Assembly: GCA_027064125.1 (NCBI GenBank)
Contig: JAMOQF010000173.1
Coordinates: forward strand, 1-33,707
From: Acidobacteriota bacterium
Lineage (GTDB): Bacteria > Acidobacteriota > JAAYUB01 > JAMOQF01
Length of the DNA stretch: 33,707 nucleotides
Direction: 5' to 3'
Part shown: piece after piece, positions 15,868 through 22,522 of the stretch
How the letters are laid out: each line of letters begins with the position of its first letter
How positions within the stretch are numbered: position 1 is the first letter of the stretch
Made by a program: the position numbers and the translations under genes
The notes under the pieces: generated by a model
The model's input: only the letters and a program-made list of their open reading frames with translations
Databases searched by the model: none
Told to the model about the DNA's origin: nothing

Positions 15868-17430
15868 TCAATTTACAGGTAATTTTATTGTAAAGGTTGT
15901 ACCTTTATTCACAGTACTTTCAGCACTTATTGTGCCACCAAATTGCTGGATAATTCCATACACAACGAAAAGTCCTATACCAACACTTTTCCCATCATCC
16001 TTAGAAGAATAAAAGGGCTCAAAAATATGCTTTAGATGTTCTTTTGGGATTCCCACCCCTTCATCAGACACTTCTATTTCAATTACCCTATCAATTTCAT
16101 TGTATTTAGCAGTAATCCTGATTTCCCCTCCCATGGGCATGGCATCTATTGAATTTTGAATTAAATTCATAAATACCTGTTGAAGTTTATTGGGATCTCC
16201 CTTTATAGGTGGCAGGTTTTCTTCTATTTCAAGACTAATGACCACATTTAAGTCCTTTATTTTTAAATCCATCATTCTTTTTGCCTTCTCTATCACATTA
16301 CCGACATGGATTGTAAGCATGGGAGCACCAGATTCATTCCGGGAAAAGGCAAGTAATTCCTTTACCATGTTTCCACATCTTTTTGCTTCATTTTCCATTA
16401 ACTTTAACTGTTCCTCTATTTTTTCAACGTCCTTTTCTGTAAAATTTTTTTTCTTCAGTTGTTTCCTTATAAGATTTATAAATATCACAAGTCCAGAAAT
16501 TGGATTATTTATTTCATGTGCTATCACGGCTGCAAGCCGCCCAAGGGAAGACATTTTCTCTGCCTCAAGTATTCTCTTTTGAGCCATCCTCAACTTTTCA
16601 GTCTTTATTTCAACTTTCTTCTCAAGATTTCTCGTAAGATCATCTACTTTAAGGACCATTGTGTTAAAAGCCCTTGCAAGTTCACCTATTTCATCTCTAT
16701 TCTGAACAGGAAGTTGAACATTAAAATCCCCATCAGCGACCCTTTTTGTACCATTGACAAAATCCCTTAAGGGATGGGTTATAAATTTTTTAATCATAAG
16801 AATTATGACAAAGGAAAAGAAAAATATAAAAAATATAGAAACAAACAATATAGCCTTTTCACTCTGTCTCCGGGTTTGGTACAGTTTTTCAGTACACACG
16901 GAAATGTCTAAAAAACCCAATATTTTTTCCCTGTTGCTATGGGCATGGCATGAAGCATTATAACACTTTGGCTTATTGTAAATGGGAGTTATCCCCTTTA
17001 ACTTACAGGAGGTTTCATTACCCCTTTCATAAAAAACAAGGGACTTATTTTTTTTCAGGTTTTCCCTACTATGACATACAAGGCACTTTTTACTCTTATT
17101 TTTTAAGAAAACCTTTCCAAGTTCCCCTTTATCTTTTGAAGCACATACCTTTCCAGAGTGATCTATTATCCGCAAATCCTTTATCAATTTCTGTTTTCCA
17201 ATCAATCTAATGGTTTTATTAATTGCATCAGTATTATTTGACATCATGTCAAATTCAAGAGAATTTAGAATCGTTTCTGAAATGGAATTCATATCCAAGA
17301 ATAGATACTCCATATAAATTTTTCTCTGATATTTTAAAAGTAAAAATGTAAAAAAGAAAAAGGCCACCAGAAGGGCGGTGGCCACAATTAAACCAATCTT
17401 AAAGGTTATTGAGTTAAATCCCTTTCCCAT
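15868..17430 (-). CDS. Sensor histidine kinase with two c-type haem motifs, HAMP domain
   Basis: A 520-residue kinase. Membrane segment 1 is ~10-33, a periplasmic sensor is ~34-194, membrane segment 2 is ~195-217, and a HAMP domain is at ~214-268 ('DGDFNVQLPVQNRDEIGELARAFN'). HisKA has H305 ('HEINNPISG', NtrB-like). HATPase_c has 'NLIQNSIDAM', 'DEGVGIP' and 'GIGLFVVYGI'. The sensor carries CxxCH at 116-120 ('CLVCH') and Cx4CH at 156-162 ('CYNASCH'), so it may bind two covalent haems and sense redox, oxygen or NO (inference). I start it at the ATG at 17430, with TAGGA ahead, rather than an upstream codon that would overlap the hybB-like stop. Gene order pairs it with the sigma-54 regulator. 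Confidence 0.92.
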   Translation of the reverse strand: MGKGFNSITFKIGLIVATALLVAFFFFTFLLLKYQRKIYMEYLFLDMNSISETILNSLEFDMMSNNTDAINKTIRLIGKQKLIKDLRIIDHSGKVCASKDKGELGKVFLKNKSKKCLVCHSRENLKKNKSLVFYERGNETSCKLKGITPIYNKPKCYNASCHAHSNREKILGFLDISVCTEKLYQTRRQSEKAILFVSIFFIFFFSFVIILMIKKFITHPLRDFVNGTKRVADGDFNVQLPVQNRDEIGELARAFNTMVLKVDDLTRNLEKKVEIKTEKLRMAQKRILEAEKMSSLGRLAAVIAHEINNPISGLVIFINLIRKQLKKKNFTEKDVEKIEEQLKLMENEAKRCGNMVKELLAFSRNESGAPMLTIHVGNVIEKAKRMMDLKIKDLNVVISLEIEENLPPIKGDPNKLQQVFMNLIQNSIDAMPMGGEIRITAKYNEIDRVIEIEVSDEGVGIPKEHLKHIFEPFYSSKDDGKSVGIGLFVVYGIIQQFGGTISAESTVNKGTTFTIKLPVN

Positions 17431-17437
17431 TTTATTC

Positions 17438-18565
17438 CTAATTTGTGGAATGTTCCTCTTCAAAAATATCAAAATGTTTTACTGCAAAGCCAAAAATCAT
17501 AAAGCATATCACCACAAAGGAAGCGGATACGGCTATTTCCTGCCACGATGGAAAATAATGGGCCTTTGCGGAATACTCCATCGCCGTTGTGGAAACATTC
17601 AATCTATTTAATAAAAATCCAAGCACATAGGAAAATCCCGCAACAAATACGCCTGCTCTTTTGGAGATCCACTTTCTATTAAACACAACAATTGTTGGGA
17701 TAAGTGTCCACATTATAAATTCAAGCCACCACATAAAGGAATAAAAAGTTCCATCAAATAGATAGTGCAACTTATTGTGAACCAATAGATCTTCAAAATA
17801 TGCCACGAAAAAGGTTAACTGGATAACAACCATTCCCCTTGCAAGGTTGGCAAGAATCTCTGTGGGAACCTCATGCTTTAAAGCCCTCCAACTGAGATAG
17901 GATTCCACTATTGTCATCCCAAGACCAGCACCAATTGAAGTAATAAAAAAGTATACTGGAAGCAATTTCGAATACCAGAGAGGATATAATTTCTCAGGTA
18001 CAATTACATAGAGTGTCCCAAGAGAAGACTGGTGTAATGTGGAAATCAACACCCCTAAAATCACAAGTAAGATATATATACCCTTCAAAAAGTTGACAGG
18101 TTTCCTAAACCACTTAAATTTATCAAGGGTGAAGGAGGAAAATTCGAGAAAAAGTACAAAGGTATATGTCGCCACACAAAGCGCCAGTTCAAACATGGGA
18201 GAATGGTGATTCCAATATACAAGGGGATGCCAGATGTCAAAATATTTACCCAAATCCCATAAAAGTGCAATCCCTACAAACACATATCCCATAAATGCAG
18301 TTAAAACTGTTGGTTTTACAATGCAGTGATACTTTTTCAAATTAAAGATATATACAATGGCCGTAATTGTAAAGCCACCCGCAGCAAGTCCAACACCAGA
18401 AATTACATCAAAGCCAATCCACAATCCCCATGGAAATTTATCTGAAAGATGGGTAGCATAACCAAGCCCATAAAAAAATCTTTGAAATGTGGCAATTATG
18501 CCAAAAAGCAGGATTATAGCTGCAACAACTCTCCAGAAGGTTATCTTTATATTTTTAATATTCAT
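17438..18565 (-). CDS. hybB: HybB/NrfD-family integral membrane quinone-interacting subunit
   Basis: A 375-residue polytopic membrane protein of the HybB branch of the NrfD/PsrC superfamily. It has about ten hydrophobic helices. HybB-type signatures are 'FPWGLWIGFDVISGVGLAAGGF', 'SPMFELALCVATYTFVLFLEF', 'STLHQSSLGTLYVIVPEKLYPLW' and 'SIGAGLGMTIVES'. Family members anchor an iron-sulfur subunit and exchange electrons with menaquinone or ubiquinone across the inner membrane. In E. coli, HybB serves hydrogenase 2. No hydrogenase large or small subunit is encoded here, so the partner enzyme must be elsewhere or different. GGGAGGT precedes the ATG. It sits 12 bases after the HybA-like gene and 7 bases before the kinase. 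Confidence 0.9.
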   Translation of the reverse strand: MNIKNIKITFWRVVAAIILLFGIIATFQRFFYGLGYATHLSDKFPWGLWIGFDVISGVGLAAGGFTITAIVYIFNLKKYHCIVKPTVLTAFMGYVFVGIALLWDLGKYFDIWHPLVYWNHHSPMFELALCVATYTFVLFLEFSSFTLDKFKWFRKPVNFLKGIYILLVILGVLISTLHQSSLGTLYVIVPEKLYPLWYSKLLPVYFFITSIGAGLGMTIVESYLSWRALKHEVPTEILANLARGMVVIQLTFFVAYFEDLLVHNKLHYLFDGTFYSFMWWLEFIMWTLIPTIVVFNRKWISKRAGVFVAGFSYVLGFLLNRLNVSTTAMEYSAKAHYFPSWQEIAVSASFVVICFMIFGFAVKHFDIFEEEHSTN

Positions 18566-18577
18566 ATTTACCTCCCA

Positions 18578-19363
18578 TTAATCACTTTCACTCTTTTTTT
18601 CAGGTTTTACCCCATCATTTTCAGTAACCTCTATCTTTCTATTGTTCAGCCACCACATTCCCGTTAAAAATGTCGCCCATACAGGGACAATAACAGGTAT
18701 TTTATTTAAAACATTCCAGGTGAGTTCAGGTAGAGGTTTATTGGGTAAATCCATTCTCAATCCCATTTGAGCCACCTTTTTAAGGGGAACATCCTTAGGT
18801 ATAAGAAACATTACGCCTGTTCCACCAACTTCCTTTTCACCATAGACAAATGGATGGTACTTATCGGGATTCTCCTTTATCCTCTTATGTGCCATTTTTA
18901 AAAGTTCATCTCTTTCCCCAAAATATGTTGCACCACCACCTTCGTTTTGACATGCTTCCGCACATGCTGTGGGCAATCCCTTTTTAACCCTTGTGTCATA
19001 GCACATTATACATTTTCTAACCCTGGGTATGGGTTTATGCCACTCATATTTGGGGATACCAAAGGGGCAGGCAATCATACAATATCTACAACCTATACAG
19101 AGATCAAAATCATAAACAACAGGACCTTCCGGTGTTTTATGAAGTGCTGAAACTGGACAAACCGATGCACAGGTGGGATCCACACAATGTCTACATAAAT
19201 TTCTGAAATAGACATCATCTTCAATCTCTTCAAGGATGGTATAATTTGCGTAATTCAATTCCTTTCCAACTTCTCCCGGCAGGTGATTTTCTTTCTTGCA
19301 GGCTTCTGCACATACACCACAACCCAGACATTCAGTTATGTCTATAAGCATAGCCTTACTCAT
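18578..19363 (-). CDS. hybA: HybA-like ferredoxin subunit with four 4Fe-4S motifs and C-terminal anchor
   Basis: A 261-residue electron-transfer subunit. Four cysteine groups are in the HybA/DmsB/NrfC order: C12-C15-C18-C22; 'CRHCVDPTCASVCP'; 'CIGCRYCMIACP'; and 'CIMC' with a later 'CAEAC'. A hydrophobic segment near ~228-247 ('PVIVPVWATFLTGMWWL') matches the C-terminal anchor of HybA. Unlike E. coli HybA there is no N-terminal twin-arginine signal, as the protein opens straight into the first cluster ('MLIDITECLGCGVC'). It may therefore stay on the cytoplasmic side, or be exported by another route. A strong GGAGGG site precedes the ATG. A stable hairpin separates it from the small membrane-protein genes upstream. 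Confidence 0.9.
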   Translation of the reverse strand: MSKAMLIDITECLGCGVCAEACKKENHLPGEVGKELNYANYTILEEIEDDVYFRNLCRHCVDPTCASVCPVSALHKTPEGPVVYDFDLCIGCRYCMIACPFGIPKYEWHKPIPRVRKCIMCYDTRVKKGLPTACAEACQNEGGGATYFGERDELLKMAHKRIKENPDKYHPFVYGEKEVGGTGVMFLIPKDVPLKKVAQMGLRMDLPNKPLPELTWNVLNKIPVIVPVWATFLTGMWWLNNRKIEVTENDGVKPEKKSESD

Positions 19364-19453
19364 TTTTTCCCTCCATAATTTATTATAAATAAAATTATAA
19401 AATATCTTTAAAAAATAGTAAAAATATTTTTAAAAATATTTAAAAATATTTAA

Positions 19454-19481
19454 GAGCCATTCCCTCAAAAGGGAATGGCTC
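19454..19481 (-). terminator. Strong mid-operon hairpin (attenuator, terminator or processing site)
   Basis: Perfect 12-bp arms (GAGCCATTCCCT and its complement) are separated by a four-base loop. On the minus strand the stem is followed by TTAAATATTTTTAAA, a broken T-rich stretch. It lies between the second small membrane protein and the hybA-like gene, inside what otherwise looks like one operon. It could reduce transcription of the redox and regulatory genes relative to the first three, or protect the 3' end of a processed mRNA. The ~90 bases between the hairpin and hybA are almost pure A/T. Confidence 0.65.
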
Positions 19482-19509
19482 CACACTTTAAAAAGTTAAA
19501 CCCATGAAC

Positions 19510-19701
19510 TTACTTTTCTTCGTCAGAATCTAAAGATTCCTTTTTTTCATCCTCTACAGGTTTTCCACCATCCTGAGCAAATACTAAATTGGAAGAAGGG
19601 GAATATTCACCCACACCTTCTCTTCTCCTTCTCAAGGAAAGCACTATTCCATCCACCACTAAAAAAGCCAATATGGTAAATATTACAAGTAATGCAACCA
19701 T
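19510..19701 (-). CDS. Tiny membrane protein with FAQDGGKP motif (copy 2)
   Basis: A 63-residue protein. One N-terminal membrane helix (~2-22, MVALLVIFTILAFLVV...) is followed by an arginine cluster (RRRR near 24-28), placing the tail on the cytoplasmic side by the positive-inside rule. The tail has 'VFAQDGGKPVED' and then an acidic, lysine-rich end. It is clearly related to the neighbouring 64-residue protein: same length, same helix-basic-motif-acidic plan, eight identical residues in FAQDGGKP. GGAGGT lies ahead of the ATG, formed by the last codons of the upstream gene, so translation is coupled. I know no named family for it. Confidence 0.8.
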   Translation of the reverse strand: MVALLVIFTILAFLVVDGIVLSLRRRREGVGEYSPSSNLVFAQDGGKPVEDEKKESLDSDEEK

Positions 19702-19704
19702 TTT

Positions 19705-19899
19705 TTACCTCCTTTCTTCATTTTTATTTTCTTCATTACTATCATCTTCTATGGGCTTACCACCATCCTGAGCAAAAACAGGTGTCCCTATAATATTTTC
19801 TGAGGCCACCTTCTTACGGGCACTTCTCCTTTTATATTCAAGGAAAGAGCCCACAGCACACATTGCAAAAAAAGTTAAAATTACTAATAATACAGTCAT
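19705..19899 (-). CDS. Tiny membrane protein with FAQDGGKP motif (copy 1)
   Basis: A 64-residue paralogue of the next gene. It has an N-terminal membrane helix ('MTVLLVILTFFAMCAVGS'), a basic stretch (KRRSARKK), then 'PVFAQDGGKPIEDD' and a charged tail. Its ATG overlaps the stop of the GcvH-like gene (ATGA), with GGAGG just upstream. Its final AGG AGG codons supply the ribosome site of copy 2. The start resembles that of the GcvH-like protein (MTPLLVILSMV), and that protein also carries an FAADGG motif, so all three probably share a membrane location or partner. Function unknown. Confidence 0.82.
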   Translation of the reverse strand: MTVLLVILTFFAMCAVGSFLEYKRRSARKKVASENIIGTPVFAQDGGKPIEDDSNEENKNEERR

Positions 19900-20723
19900 G
19901 ATATACCTCCATTATTTGTTTTTAGCGAAAATAAAAAATTTTCCACAAACTTATCATAGTTAACCTCCAGATCTTTAAAACTAATCACTCCACCATCTGC
20001 AGCAAATAAATCATTTCCGGTCATCTCTTTTACAAACTCCTCAATCTCATATCTGAACCAATTAATTGCTTCCTTCCCATAGAATAACTTCTGGAGGTCA
20101 ACCAAAAGGTGAAAGGGCTTTACAACATAAACCCAGGGGAATTTACTTACTTTTCCATTTAACTCTGTGAGAATATTTTCATTTATCCTCACGATTTCAC
20201 CAGAAATTGGAGAGAGAATTGGAAAAACTTTCCCATTTTTTACAATCCCAAAGGAAATGTCATCCATGTCCACAAACTCTCCCTCTTCAAATAACATAAT
20301 CTTTTGTGCATCTCTAAAAACACTTCTCAATAAGGGATCAACACCTACCCTCACATATCCATTTCTTTCAATATTTATGAATGTATGACCTCTGTGGTAA
20401 AAATAACAGGTATTAAAATCAAAACCTGAAACCTTTTCAACTCCACCTCTACATGTGGGACAAAAATTAACTTTTCCAAACCTTTGATGTATGTGACAAT
20501 CCATACATTCAAATTCATTTTCACAGATAACTTTATCCTTTAAAGCCCCTGAAAAAAAGTATCTACACACCTTTCTATTATCCCCCAATGAGAAAAACAA
20601 CTCTTTTAACCCCGTCAGCCTGTCAAAGGGGACCACCTCAGAATCCCTTTTTATTTTTTTCTTCCCCTCTTTACTTAAGAGGATCTCAAAAACCATACTC
20701 AATATAACAAGTAGTGGTGTCAT
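19896..20723 (-). CDS. GcvH-like (lipoyl-fold) domain protein with cysteine-rich N-terminal region
   Basis: A 275-residue protein. An N-terminal hydrophobic segment covers ~1-16. A cysteine-rich part has C53, C67, C73, C76, then C88 and C91 ('CPTC'), probably metal-binding. A domain at ~110-205 resembles glycine-cleavage H protein ('GHTFINIERNGYVRVGVDPLL', 'SPISGEIVRINENIL'). The lysine that would carry lipoate is shifted: K165 is seven residues before the SPxSG proline, where H proteins have it eight before, so lipoylation is doubtful. The C-terminal part has 'LFAADGG' (239-245), shared with the two small downstream proteins. No gcvT/gcvP is nearby, so a role in glycine cleavage is unlikely. 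First gene of the sigma-54 operon, with GGGAGGTG ahead of its ATG. Confidence 0.75.
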   Translation of the reverse strand: MTPLLVILSMVFEILLSKEGKKKIKRDSEVVPFDRLTGLKELFFSLGDNRKVCRYFFSGALKDKVICENEFECMDCHIHQRFGKVNFCPTCRGGVEKVSGFDFNTCYFYHRGHTFINIERNGYVRVGVDPLLRSVFRDAQKIMLFEEGEFVDMDDISFGIVKNGKVFPILSPISGEIVRINENILTELNGKVSKFPWVYVVKPFHLLVDLQKLFYGKEAINWFRYEIEEFVKEMTGNDLFAADGGVISFKDLEVNYDKFVENFLFSLKTNNGGIS

Positions 20724-20750
20724 TTCCTTTCACCTCCCAAACAACTATAA

Positions 20751-20766
20751 AGCAATAAATGTGCCA
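20751..20766 (-). promoter_or_regulatory. Sigma-54 promoter (-24/-12) for the GcvH-like/HybAB/kinase operon
   Basis: Read on the minus strand: TGGCAC (20766-20761), five bases, TTGCT (20755-20751), a full match to TGGCAC-N5-TTGCW. Transcription should begin near 20740, leaving a leader of about 17 bases that contains the GGGAGGTG ribosome site of the first gene. The operon itself encodes an NtrC-class activator, which such promoters require. Confidence 0.9.
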
Positions 20767-20830
20767 ATTCAAAAATTATTGAATATCAACAGAAAATGGC
20801 AGATTACCCATTTTTGCAGTGGACGTTTAT

Positions 20831-20910
20831 GTTGGATTTTCCAACGAAATTCTAAAAAGCATTGATTTTCAGCGATAAAATCAGTGTTGATTTATTCTAC
20901 ATATGTAGAA
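20831..20910. promoter_or_regulatory. Three inverted repeats, candidate activator-binding sites
   Basis: GTTGGA-TTT-TCCAAC (20831-20845), TGATTTT-N7-AAAATCA (20863-20883) and the 16-base palindrome TTCTACATATGTAGAA (20895-20910) lie about 65-145 bases upstream of the -24 element. This is the usual zone for NtrC-class enhancer sites. They differ in sequence, so not all need bind the same protein. The last two could also form weak RNA hairpins after tatC, since no other tatC terminator is visible. Confidence 0.5.
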
Positions 20911-20915
20911 AAATC

Positions 20916-21644
20916 TTACAGTCTCTTTTTTACAAAGTAGGAAACGACTATCCCTATCAGATATAAAATAACCATGGGAAGTGCAAAAACGGTCTGTGTT
21001 ACGGGATCTCCTGAAGGAGTTATTATGGCAGCAATTAGAAAAATTATAAAAATAGCCCATTTCAACTTAGAGAGTAAAAACTTGTAATCAATTATTCTAA
21101 AGAGGGTTAAAAATAAAATTAAAATTGGTAGTTCAAAAACAATCCCCATACCCAAAATAACGGTAATTGCAAGGGAAAAATACCCCTTCATAGTAATCAC
21201 AGGGATAAGGCCTTCTGCTTCCTGCATAAAAAAAGAGATCATATACTTTAACCCCACGAAATACCCAAAAAGCCCCCCCAACAAGAAAAGTGTTGTTGAA
21301 AAGAATATAAATGGAATTACAAACCTCTTCTCACTCTTATATAGAGCGGGAGAAATAAAAAGCCATATTTGATGTAAGATAAAAGGAGATGCAATAAAAA
21401 TACCGCTATAAAAGGAAATCTTTAAATAGGTAAAAAATGGCTCACTCAATTCATGAAAGGCAAAAACATTTTTATACTGCCTGGGCGCACATTTAAGCAG
21501 AGGAAGTGCAAGAAGTTGAAAAATTTCTTTATGAAAAAAATATGCAACAATAAACCCAAGTACCAGGTAAAAGAGTATCCACAAAACTCTATTTCTAAAC
21601 TCTTGAAGATGTTCCCAATAACTCTGTCTCTTATTTTTTTCCAT
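20916..21644 (-). CDS. tatC: Sec-independent (Tat) protein translocase TatC
   Basis: A 242-residue six-helix membrane protein that recognises twin-arginine signal peptides. Family features: 'YWEHLQEFRNRVLW' (family HLxELRxRL), 'FHELSEPFFTYLKISFYSGIFIASPFILHQIWLFISPALY' helix-loop region (usually 'P.E.F...K.s......P....Q.W.F..PgLy..E') with the important Glu retained, 'EKRF', 'FELPILILFLTLF', and 'AAIITPSGDPVTQTVFALPMVILY'. I start at the ATG at 21644 (MEKNKRQSYWEHL), with AAGGA upstream. An in-frame longer version would run far into the upstream Tat gene. It overlaps that gene by 14 bases. Confidence 0.95.
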   Translation of the reverse strand: MEKNKRQSYWEHLQEFRNRVLWILFYLVLGFIVAYFFHKEIFQLLALPLLKCAPRQYKNVFAFHELSEPFFTYLKISFYSGIFIASPFILHQIWLFISPALYKSEKRFVIPFIFFSTTLFLLGGLFGYFVGLKYMISFFMQEAEGLIPVITMKGYFSLAITVILGMGIVFELPILILFLTLFRIIDYKFLLSKLKWAIFIIFLIAAIITPSGDPVTQTVFALPMVILYLIGIVVSYFVKKRL

Positions 21645-21924
21645 CCAAATTTTTCCTTTTTTCAAGCACAATTTTCCTTCTTCTTTCAACTTCATCGGGG
21701 GGAAGAATAAGGTTCTCCACTTTCCCATCAATTTTGTTTATTTTCTTAAATTCCTCAAGTTTTATCTCCTTTTCCACACCATCTTTTAGATCTTCAAAAT
21801 AATTCTTTATTTCAGAATAAAATTTTCCAACTCCACGGGCAACTTCTGGCAATTTTTCAGGACCAAACAATACAAAAAAAAGAACAAAAAGTAGCAAAAG
21901 TTCTCCAAATCCTATGTCAAACAT
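21631..21924 (-). CDS. tatB: Twin-arginine translocase TatA/TatB-type subunit
   Basis: A 97-residue protein with the TatA/B plan: a short N-terminal membrane helix ('MFDIGFGELLLLFVLFFVLF'), the FGPEKLPE hinge, then an amphipathic helix ('VARGVGKFYSEIKNYFEDL') and a charged tail. The Glu at position 8 within the helix and the Pro after FG (FGPEKLPE) favour TatB over TatA. Its tail is longer than that of the neighbouring TatA. It lies between tatA and tatC, the common tatABC order. The TatA/TatB distinction is by position and motif only. Confidence 0.88.
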   Translation of the reverse strand: MFDIGFGELLLLFVLFFVLFGPEKLPEVARGVGKFYSEIKNYFEDLKDGVEKEIKLEEFKKINKIDGKVENLILPPDEVERRRKIVLEKRKNLDGKK

Positions 21925-21927
21925 ATT

Positions 21928-22092
21928 CTATTTTTTCCCTCCATTGCCCTTCTCATCTTCATCATTTATGGCACTTTTAAAATTCTTCAACGCCTCTCCA
22001 ATTCCTTTTGCAAGTTCCGGTAATTTTCTTCCTCCAAAAAGAAGAAGAAAAAGAATCAAAAGTAAAATTGCTTCACCAACACCTAATCTCAT
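21928..22092 (-). CDS. tatA: Twin-arginine translocase subunit TatA (54 residues)
   Basis: A short gene easily missed because of its length. Translation from the ATG at 22092 gives MRLGVGEAILLLILFLLLFG, then GRKLPELAKGIGEALKNFK and an acidic/glycine tail to TAG. This is the TatA layout: membrane helix, FG hinge, amphipathic helix with 'KLPELAKGIGEAL'. TatA oligomers form the Tat pore. Three bases separate its stop from the TatB-type start, and GGAGGG in its last codons serves that start. It is the first gene of tatABC. The 136 bases upstream, shared with the divergent thiamine-binding gene, are mostly A/T runs with no promoter I can call with confidence. Confidence 0.93.
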   Translation of the reverse strand: MRLGVGEAILLLILFLLLFGGRKLPELAKGIGEALKNFKSAINDEDEKGNGGKK

Positions 22093-22228
22093 TTTAAAAC
22101 CTCAATTTAAAATAACAATATATCTTATAACCTTGTGAAAAAATTTCAATTTTTTTTATTATTTTTTTAAAATTTTTTAAAAATATTTTAAAATTATATT
22201 TAAACCCCATGAAAAAGGGAGAAAAAAT

Positions 22229-22522
22229 ATGGCTATTATGGAAATAACAATCATACCGGTAACGGGCAGCCCAAGTGTAAGTAAATATGTTGCAGAAGCA
22301 ATTAAATTAATAAGAGAGAGTGGACTAAAATTTGAACTAACTCCAACTTCTACAGTAATAGAAGGAAATATCGATGAATTATTTCATCTGGCAAAGAAAA
22401 TACATCTATTACCTCTTGAAAAGGGCGCCCCAAGAAATTTAACCCTCATAAAAATCGATGATAGGAGAGATAAAAACATCACCATGGAATATAAAAAAAA
22501 ATCTGTAATTGAAAAGATTTAG
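22229..22522 (+). CDS. MTH1187/YkoF-type thiamine-binding protein
   Basis: A 97-residue protein of the MTH1187 family (thiamine_BP), a small cytoplasmic ferredoxin-like fold. It shows 'ITIIPVTGSPSVSKYVAEAIKLIRESGLKFELTPTSTVIEG' and 'AKKIHLLPLEKGAPRNLTLIKIDDRRD', which match the family well (the usual 'Y.l.pm.T.vEG....v' and 'g..R...ikiddR.D'). Some members bind thiamine; the cellular role is unclear. GGGAGA precedes the ATG. A second in-frame ATG three codons later cannot be excluded as the start. It converges on acpS, with a four-base overlap. Confidence 0.88.
   Translation: MAIMEITIIPVTGSPSVSKYVAEAIKLIRESGLKFELTPTSTVIEGNIDELFHLAKKIHLLPLEKGAPRNLTLIKIDDRRDKNITMEYKKKSVIEKI

Noticed and set aside
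16000-16040. A near -24/-12 match (TGGCAC-N5-GTGCT, near 15932) inside the haem-kinase gene
   Set aside because: The -12 part departs from TTGCW, and it lies within coding sequence with no gene start at a suitable distance.
20500-20510. CxxCH (CMDCH, residues 73-77) in the GcvH-like protein as a haem site
   Set aside because: The surrounding Cys pattern (C53, C67, C73, C76, then CPTC) looks like a metal-binding cluster. There is no clear export signal beyond a short hydrophobic start, so covalent haem is unlikely.
20895-20910. The 16-base palindrome TTCTACATATGTAGAA as the tatC terminator
   Set aside because: On the minus strand it is not followed by a T-run and the stem is A/T-rich. A protein-binding site is at least as likely, so I left it as a regulatory candidate.
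22149-22205. Long A/T runs between tatA and the thiamine-binding gene as an origin or repeat element
   Set aside because: There are no DnaA-box-like motifs or repeated units, only homopolymer-like A/T typical of intergenic DNA in this window. A similar stretch lies before hybA.
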